Origin: WJMT01 sp964611275
GTDB taxonomy: Bacteria > Acidobacteriota > Aminicenantia > Aminicenantales > Aminicenantaceae
Assembly: GCA_964611275.1 (NCBI GenBank)
Contig: CAZSZS010000023.1
Location: forward strand, 1 to 11,061
Reading direction: 5' to 3'
Length of the DNA stretch: 11,061 nucleotides
Shown here: one piece after another, positions 1 to 6,584 of the stretch
Position numbering within the stretch: the first letter of the stretch is position 1
Layout: every line of letters begins with the position of its first letter
The notes under the pieces: generated by a model
Database searches by the model: none
Told to the model about the DNA's origin: nothing
What the model saw: the letters and a program-made list of their open reading frames with translations, nothing else
Made by a program: the position numbers and the translations under genes

Positions 1-8
1 AAGAAGAG

Positions 9-518
9 ATGACCAGAGCGAGAATAGTGCCGTATGAGGTATCAAAATGCAGGCAGATATTAGATAGAATGGATTATGAATTTTCCAGATGGCCCTCCAG
101 TGATAACCTTGCTTATCTGCATGGAAGATATATCAAAGCCAGAGACGATACTGTCTATATGATAGAAAGAAGAGGGCCTGGTGACTACATCAGGAGGCCT
201 TTTAAGAACCTTGAAAGCCTTTACTTCTATAACTACAGTATTGGAAGGAAAGATGAACCCTGGAATTATCTTGAAGAAATCTCTCATAATACTCTTATGA
301 AAATGAGGCAGGGCCCAATGATAGAGTTTTCTTTTAACGGGTGTCTTGTCATAGAGAAAAGCTCGCGTCCGAACCGTTCTGTTTATCTGATAGAGAGAGG
401 AACGAAGAGAGGGGTGACTTCTCCAAGAGTACTTGAACGCTTGGGCGGATGGGATAAGGTTTTTGAAGTACCCAGAGAAGTGATAGACAAATATCCTCTG
501 GGAAAGCCCGTAAAATAA
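9..518 (+). CDS. Hypothetical protein with two divergent internal repeats; 5' end uncertain
   Basis: 169 residues from the first ATG. The protein seems to be two divergent copies of one module. Copy 1 spans about residues 39-107 (core TVYMIERR, then FKNLESLYF). Copy 2 spans about 111-169 (core SVYLIERGTKRGV, then VLERLGGWDKVF, ending EVIDKYPLGKPV). Copy 2 resembles a short repeat recalled from many envelope or cell-wall-associated bacterial proteins (Y-L-I-x-x-G-x-x-R, later L-G, ending Y-P-x-G). No signal peptide or membrane segment is visible. The reading frame is open to the window edge, and the purine-rich AAGAAGAG sequence abuts the ATG with no spacing, so the true start may lie upstream. 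Function is unknown. It is transcribed away from the DUF1177 operon and shares no obvious context with it. Confidence 0.7.
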   Translation: MTRARIVPYEVSKCRQILDRMDYEFSRWPSSDNLAYLHGRYIKARDDTVYMIERRGPGDYIRRPFKNLESLYFYNYSIGRKDEPWNYLEEISHNTLMKMRQGPMIEFSFNGCLVIEKSSRPNRSVYLIERGTKRGVTSPRVLERLGGWDKVFEVPREVIDKYPLGKPVK

Positions 519-540
519 ACAATCATGGGATTATCGCATC

Positions 541-728
541 GCTCTGCTCCTTGTGATGACTAAGGAGCCCAATCCATAATACCTACCTATTACCCTTAAA
601 AAAATCAGGTGTGGACGTGGCGACATTGAAGATTTAGCCTTTGGATGAGGCTTTTCGAGGGTACCCAGTGAAGCTGGGCTCCTAGTATGTCTGACCCACG
701 GACGGGGGGAGTTACGCAGGAGCCGAGA
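541..728. ncRNA. Candidate structured RNA, about 188 nt (6S-like outline), strand unresolved
   Basis: Nothing coding is convincing here. The ends pair: 542-551 with 718-727 gives 9 of 10 base pairs with one T/C mismatch. Inside this, 560-571 pairs with 675-685 (11 base pairs, one bulged A), leaving a large asymmetric interior. A competing fold exists: 546-552 (GCTCCTT) pairs perfectly with 562-568 (AAGGAGC), and 677-683 pairs with 718-724. A small hairpin at 664-678 (CCCAG-loop-CTGGG) would also compete. The closed rod of about 185 nt resembles the size and outline of 6S RNA, but no primary-sequence signature of 6S, SRP RNA, RNase P or tmRNA was recognised. The stems contain no G-U pairs that would decide the strand. 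It could also be a degenerate mobile or repeat element. Confidence 0.35.
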
Positions 729-734
729 AAAACG

Positions 735-822
735 GTCATTGCGAGGAGCGAAGCGACGCGGCAAACTCATTGTGCTACGTATCTGGATAAGATTGCTTCA
801 TCACTTCGTTCTTCGCAATGAC
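735..822. repeat. REP-like imperfect inverted repeat
   Basis: The left arm, 735-766, and the reverse complement of the right arm, 791-822, match at 25 of 32 positions around a 24-nt loop. Both arms begin GTCATTGCGA and continue with GA-rich GCGAAG sequence. This resembles a dispersed palindrome seen in intergenic regions of many bacterial genomes, whose spurious translation (SLPRRFAPRND) is often mis-annotated as protein; that is recollection, not a search. It lies just downstream of the DUF1177 stop codon and could act as a transcription-attenuating hairpin for that operon. It lacks a following T-run on the minus strand, so a canonical terminator is not supported. Confidence 0.75.
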
Positions 823-857
823 ATGAAGGGAGCACAGACCATACCTGTTTTTTTATC

Positions 858-1799
858 TTATTTGCGCCCCTCTGTCTTCAGATGTTCCAAGGAACCGTAG
901 AGAGTGAGCAGTTTCTGAAATTCTTTTTTATCGTAGAATTCACATTTCCCTTTTCCGAAGGCTTTAGCGACTTCCAAAATAAAACGGACAGCACCTTCCA
1001 GATCTATGAGATAATTGGCTCCTGTAGCGCATCCGGGCACTGGCACTTCACTTGTAAGGGCCACACCGACGAGAGGGGCTTTTGTCGCAGTGCAGGGCTG
1101 CATAATACTATTGAGATGAAAGACTCCGTTTTCGTAGGGTGTTATGTCCTGGAGTGTGATAGGAAAGACAACCGGAAGTCTGCCGGTTACCGATTGCATG
1201 ATGTCCAAAAGGGAATCGCTTACTTTTAGTATGTACCCGTCTTTGACCGTAGGGGATAGGGCGAAACCTCTATGGTTTATGATTCTGTTTCCTTTGGTAG
1301 CGTCAACAGAAAGGATGGCGTCCGTCCTGGGGTCGACTTCATGTTTGTTCATGACAGCTATGGACACAGGAGAGCCCATGAAAGGAACGGGTTCGTGGGG
1401 AAGGACCGGTGCTTCGGGGCACAAATGGGTTGAGATGATGATGTCTCCCTGGAGACAGTCCCCTTTTTCCCGCATGGCCGCTATTTTTGCTGCAGCGGCA
1501 AGAGCTGTGATGGCTCCGTCAGCATCTGAGACCAGTCCTGTCTGGGCAGGCCTGGCTCCTATCCCTCCGAGACGTCCGACGATGCCCAGGGTCAGAGAGG
1601 CTCCTCCTTTTGATTTTCCTTTTTTCCCTGGAATGTGAATTTTGACAAAAAGAGTACGGCCTTTTTTGCCTTTTATTTTCCTGAATTCTATTTCCTTTTT
1701 ATTAACTCCCCATCGGTTTAAAAAACTTACAACATCAATCTCTCTGATTTCCGGTGTATCCAGAAATTCATAGGTTTCTATGACTTGTTTTAGAGCCAT
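858..1799 (-). CDS. DUF1177 family protein
   Basis: 313 residues, matching recalled DUF1177 members along the full length. Conserved blocks are GRLGGIGARP (75-84), SDADGAI (91-97), THLCPEAP (124-131), PHEPVPFMGSPV (134-145), NKHEVDP (151-157), TKGNRIINHRGFALSPTVK (168-186), QDITPYENG (217-225) and PGCATGAN (256-262). The function of the family is unproven. The repeated conserved His, Asp and Glu residues would suit a metal-dependent hydrolase, but that is inference. There is no signal peptide, so it is cytoplasmic. The ATG has a GGAG ribosome site seven bases upstream (minus strand), inside the permease gene. The two genes overlap by 32 bp, so co-translation with an NCS1 permease is likely and hints that it handles something derived from the transported nucleobase or hydantoin. 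Family call is confident; function is not. Confidence 0.85.
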   Translation of the reverse strand: MALKQVIETYEFLDTPEIREIDVVSFLNRWGVNKKEIEFRKIKGKKGRTLFVKIHIPGKKGKSKGGASLTLGIVGRLGGIGARPAQTGLVSDADGAITALAAAAKIAAMREKGDCLQGDIIISTHLCPEAPVLPHEPVPFMGSPVSIAVMNKHEVDPRTDAILSVDATKGNRIINHRGFALSPTVKDGYILKVSDSLLDIMQSVTGRLPVVFPITLQDITPYENGVFHLNSIMQPCTATKAPLVGVALTSEVPVPGCATGANYLIDLEGAVRFILEVAKAFGKGKCEFYDKKEFQKLLTLYGSLEHLKTEGRK

Positions 1800-3123
1800 T
1801 TGTCTTCTCCTTATTTGGAAATATTTTCATAATGACATAATAGAGGATGATGGAAGATAGGATTCCGTTAAAAGCGAATATAGAGAAGGGAAAGATATCT
1901 ATTGTGAACGGGTGTCCTGAAGTCAGCCATCCGATAACAACGGATATAAGATAGACCCCCAAAGCTTTTTGATTTACGGCCGGTATGTCTTTTTCTTTTA
2001 ATCCGGATGGCTTGAGCCTCCTTAACAGATAATAGTCACAAATAAAGATCCCACCTATGGGTCCGATGCATACGGTAAGAAAGACCAGGAACAGCTCCAG
2101 TCTCTCTAAGATGCCCAACGCTGCCAGCACAGAGGCAAAGAGTCCGGCTCCTATGGTGACCAGCCATCTTTTTGTCTTGAATATGTTATTCAGAGCAAGA
2201 ACAGATGAGTAGATGTTGCTGTCATTTGTGGTCCACTGAGCAAGCAGAAGGACCAGGAACCCAACAAATCCCAGGCCTAAGTAGGTGGGGGAGATGATAA
2301 GTTCTGGCAGGTTTTCGTGATAGAGTCCTGTATTCATAGCAAAAACAGAACCGGCAAAGTGCAGAAAGGCACTCACCACCATCGCGACAAGAGCAGCTCC
2401 GAATATATTTTTTAATTTGGGATTGGAATAACGAAAGATATCGGCGCTGGTAGTGGCTCCTACGATAAATCCTCCTGCTACTACAGAGGCGGCAGCGCCT
2501 ATGGTTAGTGGATAAGGGTCAGGTTGGTGGTTTTGTGCCAGGGAGATAAGGGTTTGAACGGGAAGGAAATGGAAACCGCTTTTTATGAATCCTACGATGA
2601 ATATCAGGATCACAAACGGAGAGGCTATCCAACTGAGAGTGCTGAGCCCCTTGATGCCAAAAATGGCCGGGACCATCATAATGACTCCGCATACAAAAGA
2701 AAAAAGAGGCAGAGAAAAATCTGACTGAAGGAAGTACTGAATGGTACGTGCAAAAAAAGCGGCTTGGACACCGAACCATCCCATAAGAGACAGGGCAATG
2801 GACAAAGATATCAGGATGGATCCTATCCGTCCAAAGGAAAAGTTAGCTATAAGAGGTGTGGACATCCCTGTTCGGGCTCCGATATATCCGGAAAGGCTCA
2901 TGATCACCACAAGGAGTATCTCCCCAAGGACATAAGATAGTATGATGCTGGTTATTTTCCCAAGTCCTAGACCGATCATCATACCTCGGAAAATAGCTGA
3001 CATGACCACAGCTATCCCTATCCATACGATGGTCAGACTGACCCAGGACCTTCTCTCGGATAAGGGAACCGGCTTTAAAGAATAATCTTCAAGTGTTCCG
3101 GAAGTCTTCTTTTTTTGATTCAC
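1768..3123 (-). CDS. NCS1-family permease (cytosine/purine/hydantoin type)
   Basis: 451 residues from a GTG start. A hydrophilic N-terminus (MNQKKKTSGTLEDYSLKPVP) is followed by about a dozen hydrophobic segments, as in CodB-like NCS1 proton- or sodium-coupled symporters of the inner membrane. The segment GARTGMSTP (82-90), the FSFGRIGS motif (96-103) and GWFGVQAAFFA (115-125) correspond to the family's TM1-TM3 region. The charged C-terminus ends in SHRNL. It is the first gene of a pair with the DUF1177 gene, overlapping it by 32 bp. The substrate cannot be read from sequence: cytosine, other pyrimidines, purines, hydantoins and allantoin are all possible. No Shine-Dalgarno sequence precedes the GTG and no better in-frame start is visible; the frame is closed by a stop about 27 bases upstream. 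The transcript may be almost leaderless. Confidence 0.88.
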   Translation of the reverse strand: MNQKKKTSGTLEDYSLKPVPLSERRSWVSLTIVWIGIAVVMSAIFRGMMIGLGLGKITSIILSYVLGEILLVVIMSLSGYIGARTGMSTPLIANFSFGRIGSILISLSIALSLMGWFGVQAAFFARTIQYFLQSDFSLPLFSFVCGVIMMVPAIFGIKGLSTLSWIASPFVILIFIVGFIKSGFHFLPVQTLISLAQNHQPDPYPLTIGAAASVVAGGFIVGATTSADIFRYSNPKLKNIFGAALVAMVVSAFLHFAGSVFAMNTGLYHENLPELIISPTYLGLGFVGFLVLLLAQWTTNDSNIYSSVLALNNIFKTKRWLVTIGAGLFASVLAALGILERLELFLVFLTVCIGPIGGIFICDYYLLRRLKPSGLKEKDIPAVNQKALGVYLISVVIGWLTSGHPFTIDIFPFSIFAFNGILSSIILYYVIMKIFPNKEKTNGSKTSHRNL

Positions 3124-3135
3124 CGAATAATCCAG

Positions 3136-3164
3136 ACTATATAGGATTTAGCTCATATATTCAA
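3136..3164 (-). promoter_or_regulatory. Candidate sigma-70 promoter for the permease-DUF1177 operon
   Basis: On the minus strand, TTGAAT (3164-3159) and TATAGT (3141-3136) are separated by exactly 17 bases, scoring 4 of 6 and 5 of 6 against the -35 and -10 consensus. Transcription would begin near 3128-3129, only five or six bases before the GTG at 3123, which fits the missing ribosome site. AT-rich sequence can produce such matches by chance. Confidence 0.4.
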
Positions 3165-3265
3165 GAATTCTGTGTGTGCTTTAGTTGTAGCAGAAAATGG
3201 TCAACTGCATTATAAAGAGGGCACTTCATTCACTTGTTTCCTTATGATTATGCCTTAGGCACATT

Positions 3266-3281
3266 TGGCATGTTATTTGCA
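3266..3281 (+). promoter_or_regulatory. Sigma-54 promoter of the FecR/DUF6600 gene
   Basis: TGGCATG-TTAT-TTGCA places GG (3267-3268) and GC (3279-3280) exactly ten bases apart, the invariant -24/-12 spacing. Only one position of the TGGCACG core differs. The predicted start is near 3291-3292, giving a leader of about 25 bases that includes the AAAGGAG ribosome site. The TGTTC-N6-GAACA palindrome found near 8100 is absent upstream. A weak dyad, AGTTG-N14-CAACT (3183-3206), sits about 95 bases upstream of the predicted start and is the only candidate activator site seen. Confidence 0.75.
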
Positions 3282-3315
3282 TTGCTAGTTGGCAAACAAA
3301 AAAGGAGCAATTATC

Positions 3316-5223
3316 ATGCAAAAAGGAAGAAAAATACAAAGAAAAACAGGTATTATCGCCTTATCAATAGTGTTCTGTTTCACTCTTTCGTCTTCTGTTT
3401 TTGCCAAGTCTCAATACAGTTATGCGATAAAACAGGGGCTGGATACCTATTTCGGTCATATAAGTTATATCGATAATGAAGAATCCCGGCCCATTGTCTT
3501 CAAGGAAGACCAGATAGGCCCCGAATATGGGATTCTAAATTTTCCTGTTATCCCCGGAAATACCATCCGGACAGAGAGTGGCGGAAGATGCGAAGTGCAG
3601 TTTGACACCGGGACTGTTCTCAGGCTGGAAGAAAACACACAAGTAAAAATAGAGACCATCCTTGCCCAGACTCTTAGCTCACGGAGAAAGTTAACAAATC
3701 TCGTCCTTGAAAGAGGACAGGTTTATGTGATGTACAAAAGCTATATGATTCAGGAACTGTTCCAGGTCATGACTCCGAACACCGCTTTGAATATGGATCA
3801 GAATTCAGTGGCAATGATAAAGATAAATGAAGACGGCAGCACGGATATTAAGGTAATACAGGGGAGAGCTTTTGTTTTGTATGGACCTGACGAGGACAAC
3901 TTAAGGCAGGAAAAGATAAAAGAATCACAGATAGCAAGAGTGAGAAAAGAGCATGAAGTCGATTATTTAGATGGGCTTCACAGTTCTGATTTTGAACTCT
4001 GGAATAACAAAATAAATGAGGACTTTGAAGAGCTCCATGAAGGAAAAAGCGCGCTTCCCAAACCCGTGTACAGATACCCTGATGCGGTTATCTATTTTGC
4101 GGAGAAATATTCCACCACCTATGGAGAATGGCTGTGGGATGATTTGTACGGATATGTATGGAGTCCTTATCATTATCGATTCTATCCTAACGGCTGGAAG
4201 CCATACTATTACGGTCAGTGGACCGCAGTAAACGGTCAGATGTTCTGGATACCTCAAGAACCTTGGGGGTGGGCTCCTTACCATCTTGGAGTCTGGGTCT
4301 GGCACGAGAAAAAAGGATGGCTCTGGATCCCCGGTTCTGTTTTTTCCCCGGCATGGGTGTGCTGGGATTACTATATTCAGAGTGGTATGCTGACCGGCTA
4401 TTTCTCCTGGAGACCCTGGACTGTTCTGGACTGGGGAGATTGGTCTTTTATGGAGGGTTCATGGCAGCCGGACGAGGAAGGCGAATGGGGAAATCTGCCT
4501 AATGTCAGTCTGAATAACCTAAGCCGTAAAAGCGACTCCCGATTTGTTTTAGCGGGAAGTTTGAGAAAGGTGTTCAAGAAGGCACTCAAAGCAGCCAGAA
4601 ACGGCGAAGACACTGTTCTTGCATCCTATTTTCACACAAAAGAGAGCACTTTATTGGTCAAACACGAATGGATCACATCTCCAGATATGAACAACAAAAT
4701 AATAGGTCTCGATGAATTTGGCAGAGGTGAGGGGGAGGCCTTGTCCCAACTTTCCCAGCAAGAGCTCCATATAAAGATTGTTGATGCATATACGGTTATA
4801 AAGAGTCCTGAAGCCGGAAGCAAGCCAATTGAACCAGGGAGCGGGCTCAACACCGAGGCCGCTATGACAAAAACAGCTGCCGGGCTCACGATGAAAGGCA
4901 CGGCTGATTCAAATAAGAAAGCACCTCAAATGAGATTCAGAGACTGGAATCCTGATATTACAGCGGCTCGAGAGATGGGAGTATCCATAGTTTATTCAGG
5001 AAGCAGTAATGACATCAGCTGTCCTGAACTGGGGCTTTCCTCCAGGAATGTTCGTATTTCATCAATGAGCAAGATCAGTTCCGGAAGCAGATTCTACTCT
5101 GCAGCAGGAAGCAGAGGAGGCGTGTCCGGTTCCGGCATTTCTTCACGTTCAGCATCAAAGGCTTCGGACAAGTCAGGCTCAACATCAACGGCCTCAAGAA
5201 CTAAAACCTCCGGAAAGAAATAA
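3316..5223 (+). CDS. Exported FecR-domain protein with Trp/Tyr-rich DUF6600-type domain
   Basis: 635 residues from the ATG at 3316, chosen because AAAGGAG precedes it by nine bases; a TTG at 3289 is in frame but lacks a site and lies at the predicted transcription start. Residues 1-30 form a Sec signal peptide (basic KGRKIQRK, hydrophobic core, cleavage after SSVFA). A FecR-type beta-rich domain covers about 75-190 (VIPGNTIRTESGG, then DTGTVLRL and LERGQVYV). A Trp/Tyr-rich region follows at about 265-375, with repeated units such as GYVWSPY, EPWGWAPY and GWLWIPG, typical of DUF6600-like exported proteins. The last 45 residues or so are Ser/Gly/Lys-rich and low-complexity. Unlike FecR anti-sigma factors there is no internal membrane helix and no adjacent sigma factor, so a periplasmic or surface structural or binding role is more likely than signalling. 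Exact function is unknown. Confidence 0.85.
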   Translation: MQKGRKIQRKTGIIALSIVFCFTLSSSVFAKSQYSYAIKQGLDTYFGHISYIDNEESRPIVFKEDQIGPEYGILNFPVIPGNTIRTESGGRCEVQFDTGTVLRLEENTQVKIETILAQTLSSRRKLTNLVLERGQVYVMYKSYMIQELFQVMTPNTALNMDQNSVAMIKINEDGSTDIKVIQGRAFVLYGPDEDNLRQEKIKESQIARVRKEHEVDYLDGLHSSDFELWNNKINEDFEELHEGKSALPKPVYRYPDAVIYFAEKYSTTYGEWLWDDLYGYVWSPYHYRFYPNGWKPYYYGQWTAVNGQMFWIPQEPWGWAPYHLGVWVWHEKKGWLWIPGSVFSPAWVCWDYYIQSGMLTGYFSWRPWTVLDWGDWSFMEGSWQPDEEGEWGNLPNVSLNNLSRKSDSRFVLAGSLRKVFKKALKAARNGEDTVLASYFHTKESTLLVKHEWITSPDMNNKIIGLDEFGRGEGEALSQLSQQELHIKIVDAYTVIKSPEAGSKPIEPGSGLNTEAAMTKTAAGLTMKGTADSNKKAPQMRFRDWNPDITAAREMGVSIVYSGSSNDISCPELGLSSRNVRISSMSKISSGSRFYSAAGSRGGVSGSGISSRSASKASDKSGSTSTASRTKTSGKK

Positions 5224-5237
5224 GAGGACACGATAGC

Positions 5238-5287
5238 AAGCATCCGTCATTCTCTGTTTTTCTAGAAGCTGAGGATGATGGATGTTT
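5238..5287. terminator. Hairpin between convergent genes, possible transcription terminator
   Basis: Bases 5238-5254 and 5271-5287 can form a stem of about 17 base pairs, including three G-T type wobbles, around a 16-nt loop. It lies just beyond the FecR-protein stop, and its right arm is inside the end of the histidine kinase gene. Only a weak T-rich tail (GTTTCCTT, overlapping the arm) follows on the plus strand and none on the minus strand, so factor-independent termination is uncertain. Confidence 0.35.
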
Positions 5288-6584
5288 CCTTATCAGGATT
5301 TGAATGCACGCCTATAGAACCTTTATGAAGCCGCATGATCTGCCTTGAAAGGCTTAGTCCTATTCCCGAACCTCCTTTTTTTGTTGAAAAGAAAGGAATG
5401 AATATTTTCTCAAGGTTTTCTTTGGGAATACCCGGTCCGTTATCCTTGACTTCAATGATGATTTTTCCTCTTTTATCCAGCCTCGCCTCAAGAATGACTT
5501 CTGCGTTCTTTCGGCCTTCCACAGCCTGTTGAGCATTCAACAGAAGATTTATCAGTACTTGCTCAAGAAGTTCTGTGTCCGCAGTGAGTTCGAGGGTCTC
5601 AGGTTTGATGCTGATTGCGAGCTTTATTTCCTTTGCTTTAAAATCCGTATGCATCAGTTTTTCAATTCTGGCAAAAAGCTCTCTGATGGGGAATATTTCA
5701 AAATGTGGTTGTTTGATTAAGGTCAAATTTCTATATGCATCCACAAAATGCATCAGCCCCTTGCTTCTTTTTTTTATGGTCTGGGCCGCATCCTTGACAT
5801 CAGTGAGAGATTCGGAAATCATGTTTTCATTGACCAGACCATGTATGGTGGAAGCAAGTGAGGATATGGGAGTCACAGAATTCATGATCTCATGTGTGAG
5901 GACTCTTATAAGCTTCTGCCATGCTTCTATTTCGGTCTCCTCCAGTTCACTGTGGATGTTTTGTAAGGATATAAGGGAATATTTGTTTCCTCCGAGTTTG
6001 AATTCTGTTCCATAGAGAGAGAGATGCAGGGTCTCATTGTCGATTTCGACCTTTACAGTGGCTTTTTCTCTTGGTTTAAACGTTGAAAGTGCATTGGCAA
6101 GTTTTTGAGAACGAAGAGATTTTATGTTTTTGAGCTGGTTGATTCCCAGGAGTTGCTTTGCCGCTTTGTTAATGAGTTCGACCTCTCCGTTTGGCTGGAA
6201 AACGATCAATCCGACTCCGATATGCTTGACGACTGTCTGGAGATAACGGGCTTGTTCCTCTTTTTCCGCTCTTGTCTTTCTGAAAGCGTCTATGACTTCA
6301 TGGAAAGAATTTTTCAATGAATCAAATGACTTTCCCCTTCCGTGCTCCTTGAAGGATTGGGAAAAGTCACTGTATTTTATAGATTCGAAAAAACGGGTCA
6401 AATCCCTGTTTGTTTTTTCAACATAATGGATCAGAGCGTATGTTTGATAGACGATGGCAGCTCCGATTATGATCAGAGCACTGTACAAAGAGGTTTGAGT
6501 CATGATGAGAAAAAAGGCAAGGATGGATAATGCAAGAGTGAGAATACGGATGACGCAGTTGATCCTGAAATTTCTATAAACCAT
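5262..6584 (-). CDS. Membrane sensor histidine kinase (NtrB/NtrY type)
   Basis: 440 residues from the ATG at 6584, which has GGAG four bases upstream; a longer frame reaching 6791 is an extension into the regulator gene and is rejected. Two membrane helices (about 10-29 and 33-54) are joined by a very short loop, so the sensor lacks a large periplasmic domain. A linker and a PAS-like domain (about 115-215, HIGVGLIVFQPNGEVELIN) follow. The dimerisation/phosphoacceptor box is LTHEIMNSVTPI with His231. The ATPase domain shows N-box Asn350 (LINLLLNAQQA), G1 DNGPGIP (381-387), F-box FIPFFS (395-400) and G2 GGSGIGL (404-410). All catalytic motifs are intact. It starts 11 bp inside the regulator gene, so the two should be translationally coupled and form a cognate pair. 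The signal is unknown; intramembrane or cytoplasmic sensing is suggested by the lack of an extracytoplasmic domain. Confidence 0.92.
   Translation of the reverse strand: MVYRNFRINCVIRILTLALSILAFFLIMTQTSLYSALIIIGAAIVYQTYALIHYVEKTNRDLTRFFESIKYSDFSQSFKEHGRGKSFDSLKNSFHEVIDAFRKTRAEKEEQARYLQTVVKHIGVGLIVFQPNGEVELINKAAKQLLGINQLKNIKSLRSQKLANALSTFKPREKATVKVEIDNETLHLSLYGTEFKLGGNKYSLISLQNIHSELEETEIEAWQKLIRVLTHEIMNSVTPISSLASTIHGLVNENMISESLTDVKDAAQTIKKRSKGLMHFVDAYRNLTLIKQPHFEIFPIRELFARIEKLMHTDFKAKEIKLAISIKPETLELTADTELLEQVLINLLLNAQQAVEGRKNAEVILEARLDKRGKIIIEVKDNGPGIPKENLEKIFIPFFSTKKGGSGIGLSLSRQIMRLHKGSIGVHSNPDKETSIILSF

Noticed and set aside
531..770. 79-residue minus-strand ORF beginning MSLPRRFAPRND
   Set aside because: It is a read-through of the REP-like palindrome and the paired structure at 541-728, with Arg/Pro-rich composition and no ribosome site; typical of spurious proteins from such repeats.
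841..857. T-run at 848-854 as a terminator for a plus-strand transcript
   Set aside because: Only a three-base-pair stem precedes it; no convincing hairpin.
1041..1056. Sigma-54-like sequence TGGCACTTCACTTGTA on the plus strand
   Set aside because: The -12 dinucleotide is GT, not GC, and it lies inside the DUF1177 gene on the opposite strand with no gene to drive.
1144..1638. 164-residue plus-strand ORF
   Set aside because: It lies entirely antisense to the well-supported DUF1177 gene and shows no family resemblance.
3754..3762. GAACTGTTC, also at 8083-8091 and 8687-8695
   Set aside because: The copies at 3754 and 8687 both encode Glu-Leu-Phe followed by Gln in frame, so coding use explains them; only the intergenic copy is part of the spaced palindromes.
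4016..4901. Several short ORFs on both strands inside the FecR/DUF6600 gene
   Set aside because: All are out-of-frame shadows of a long gene with a signal peptide and recognisable domains.
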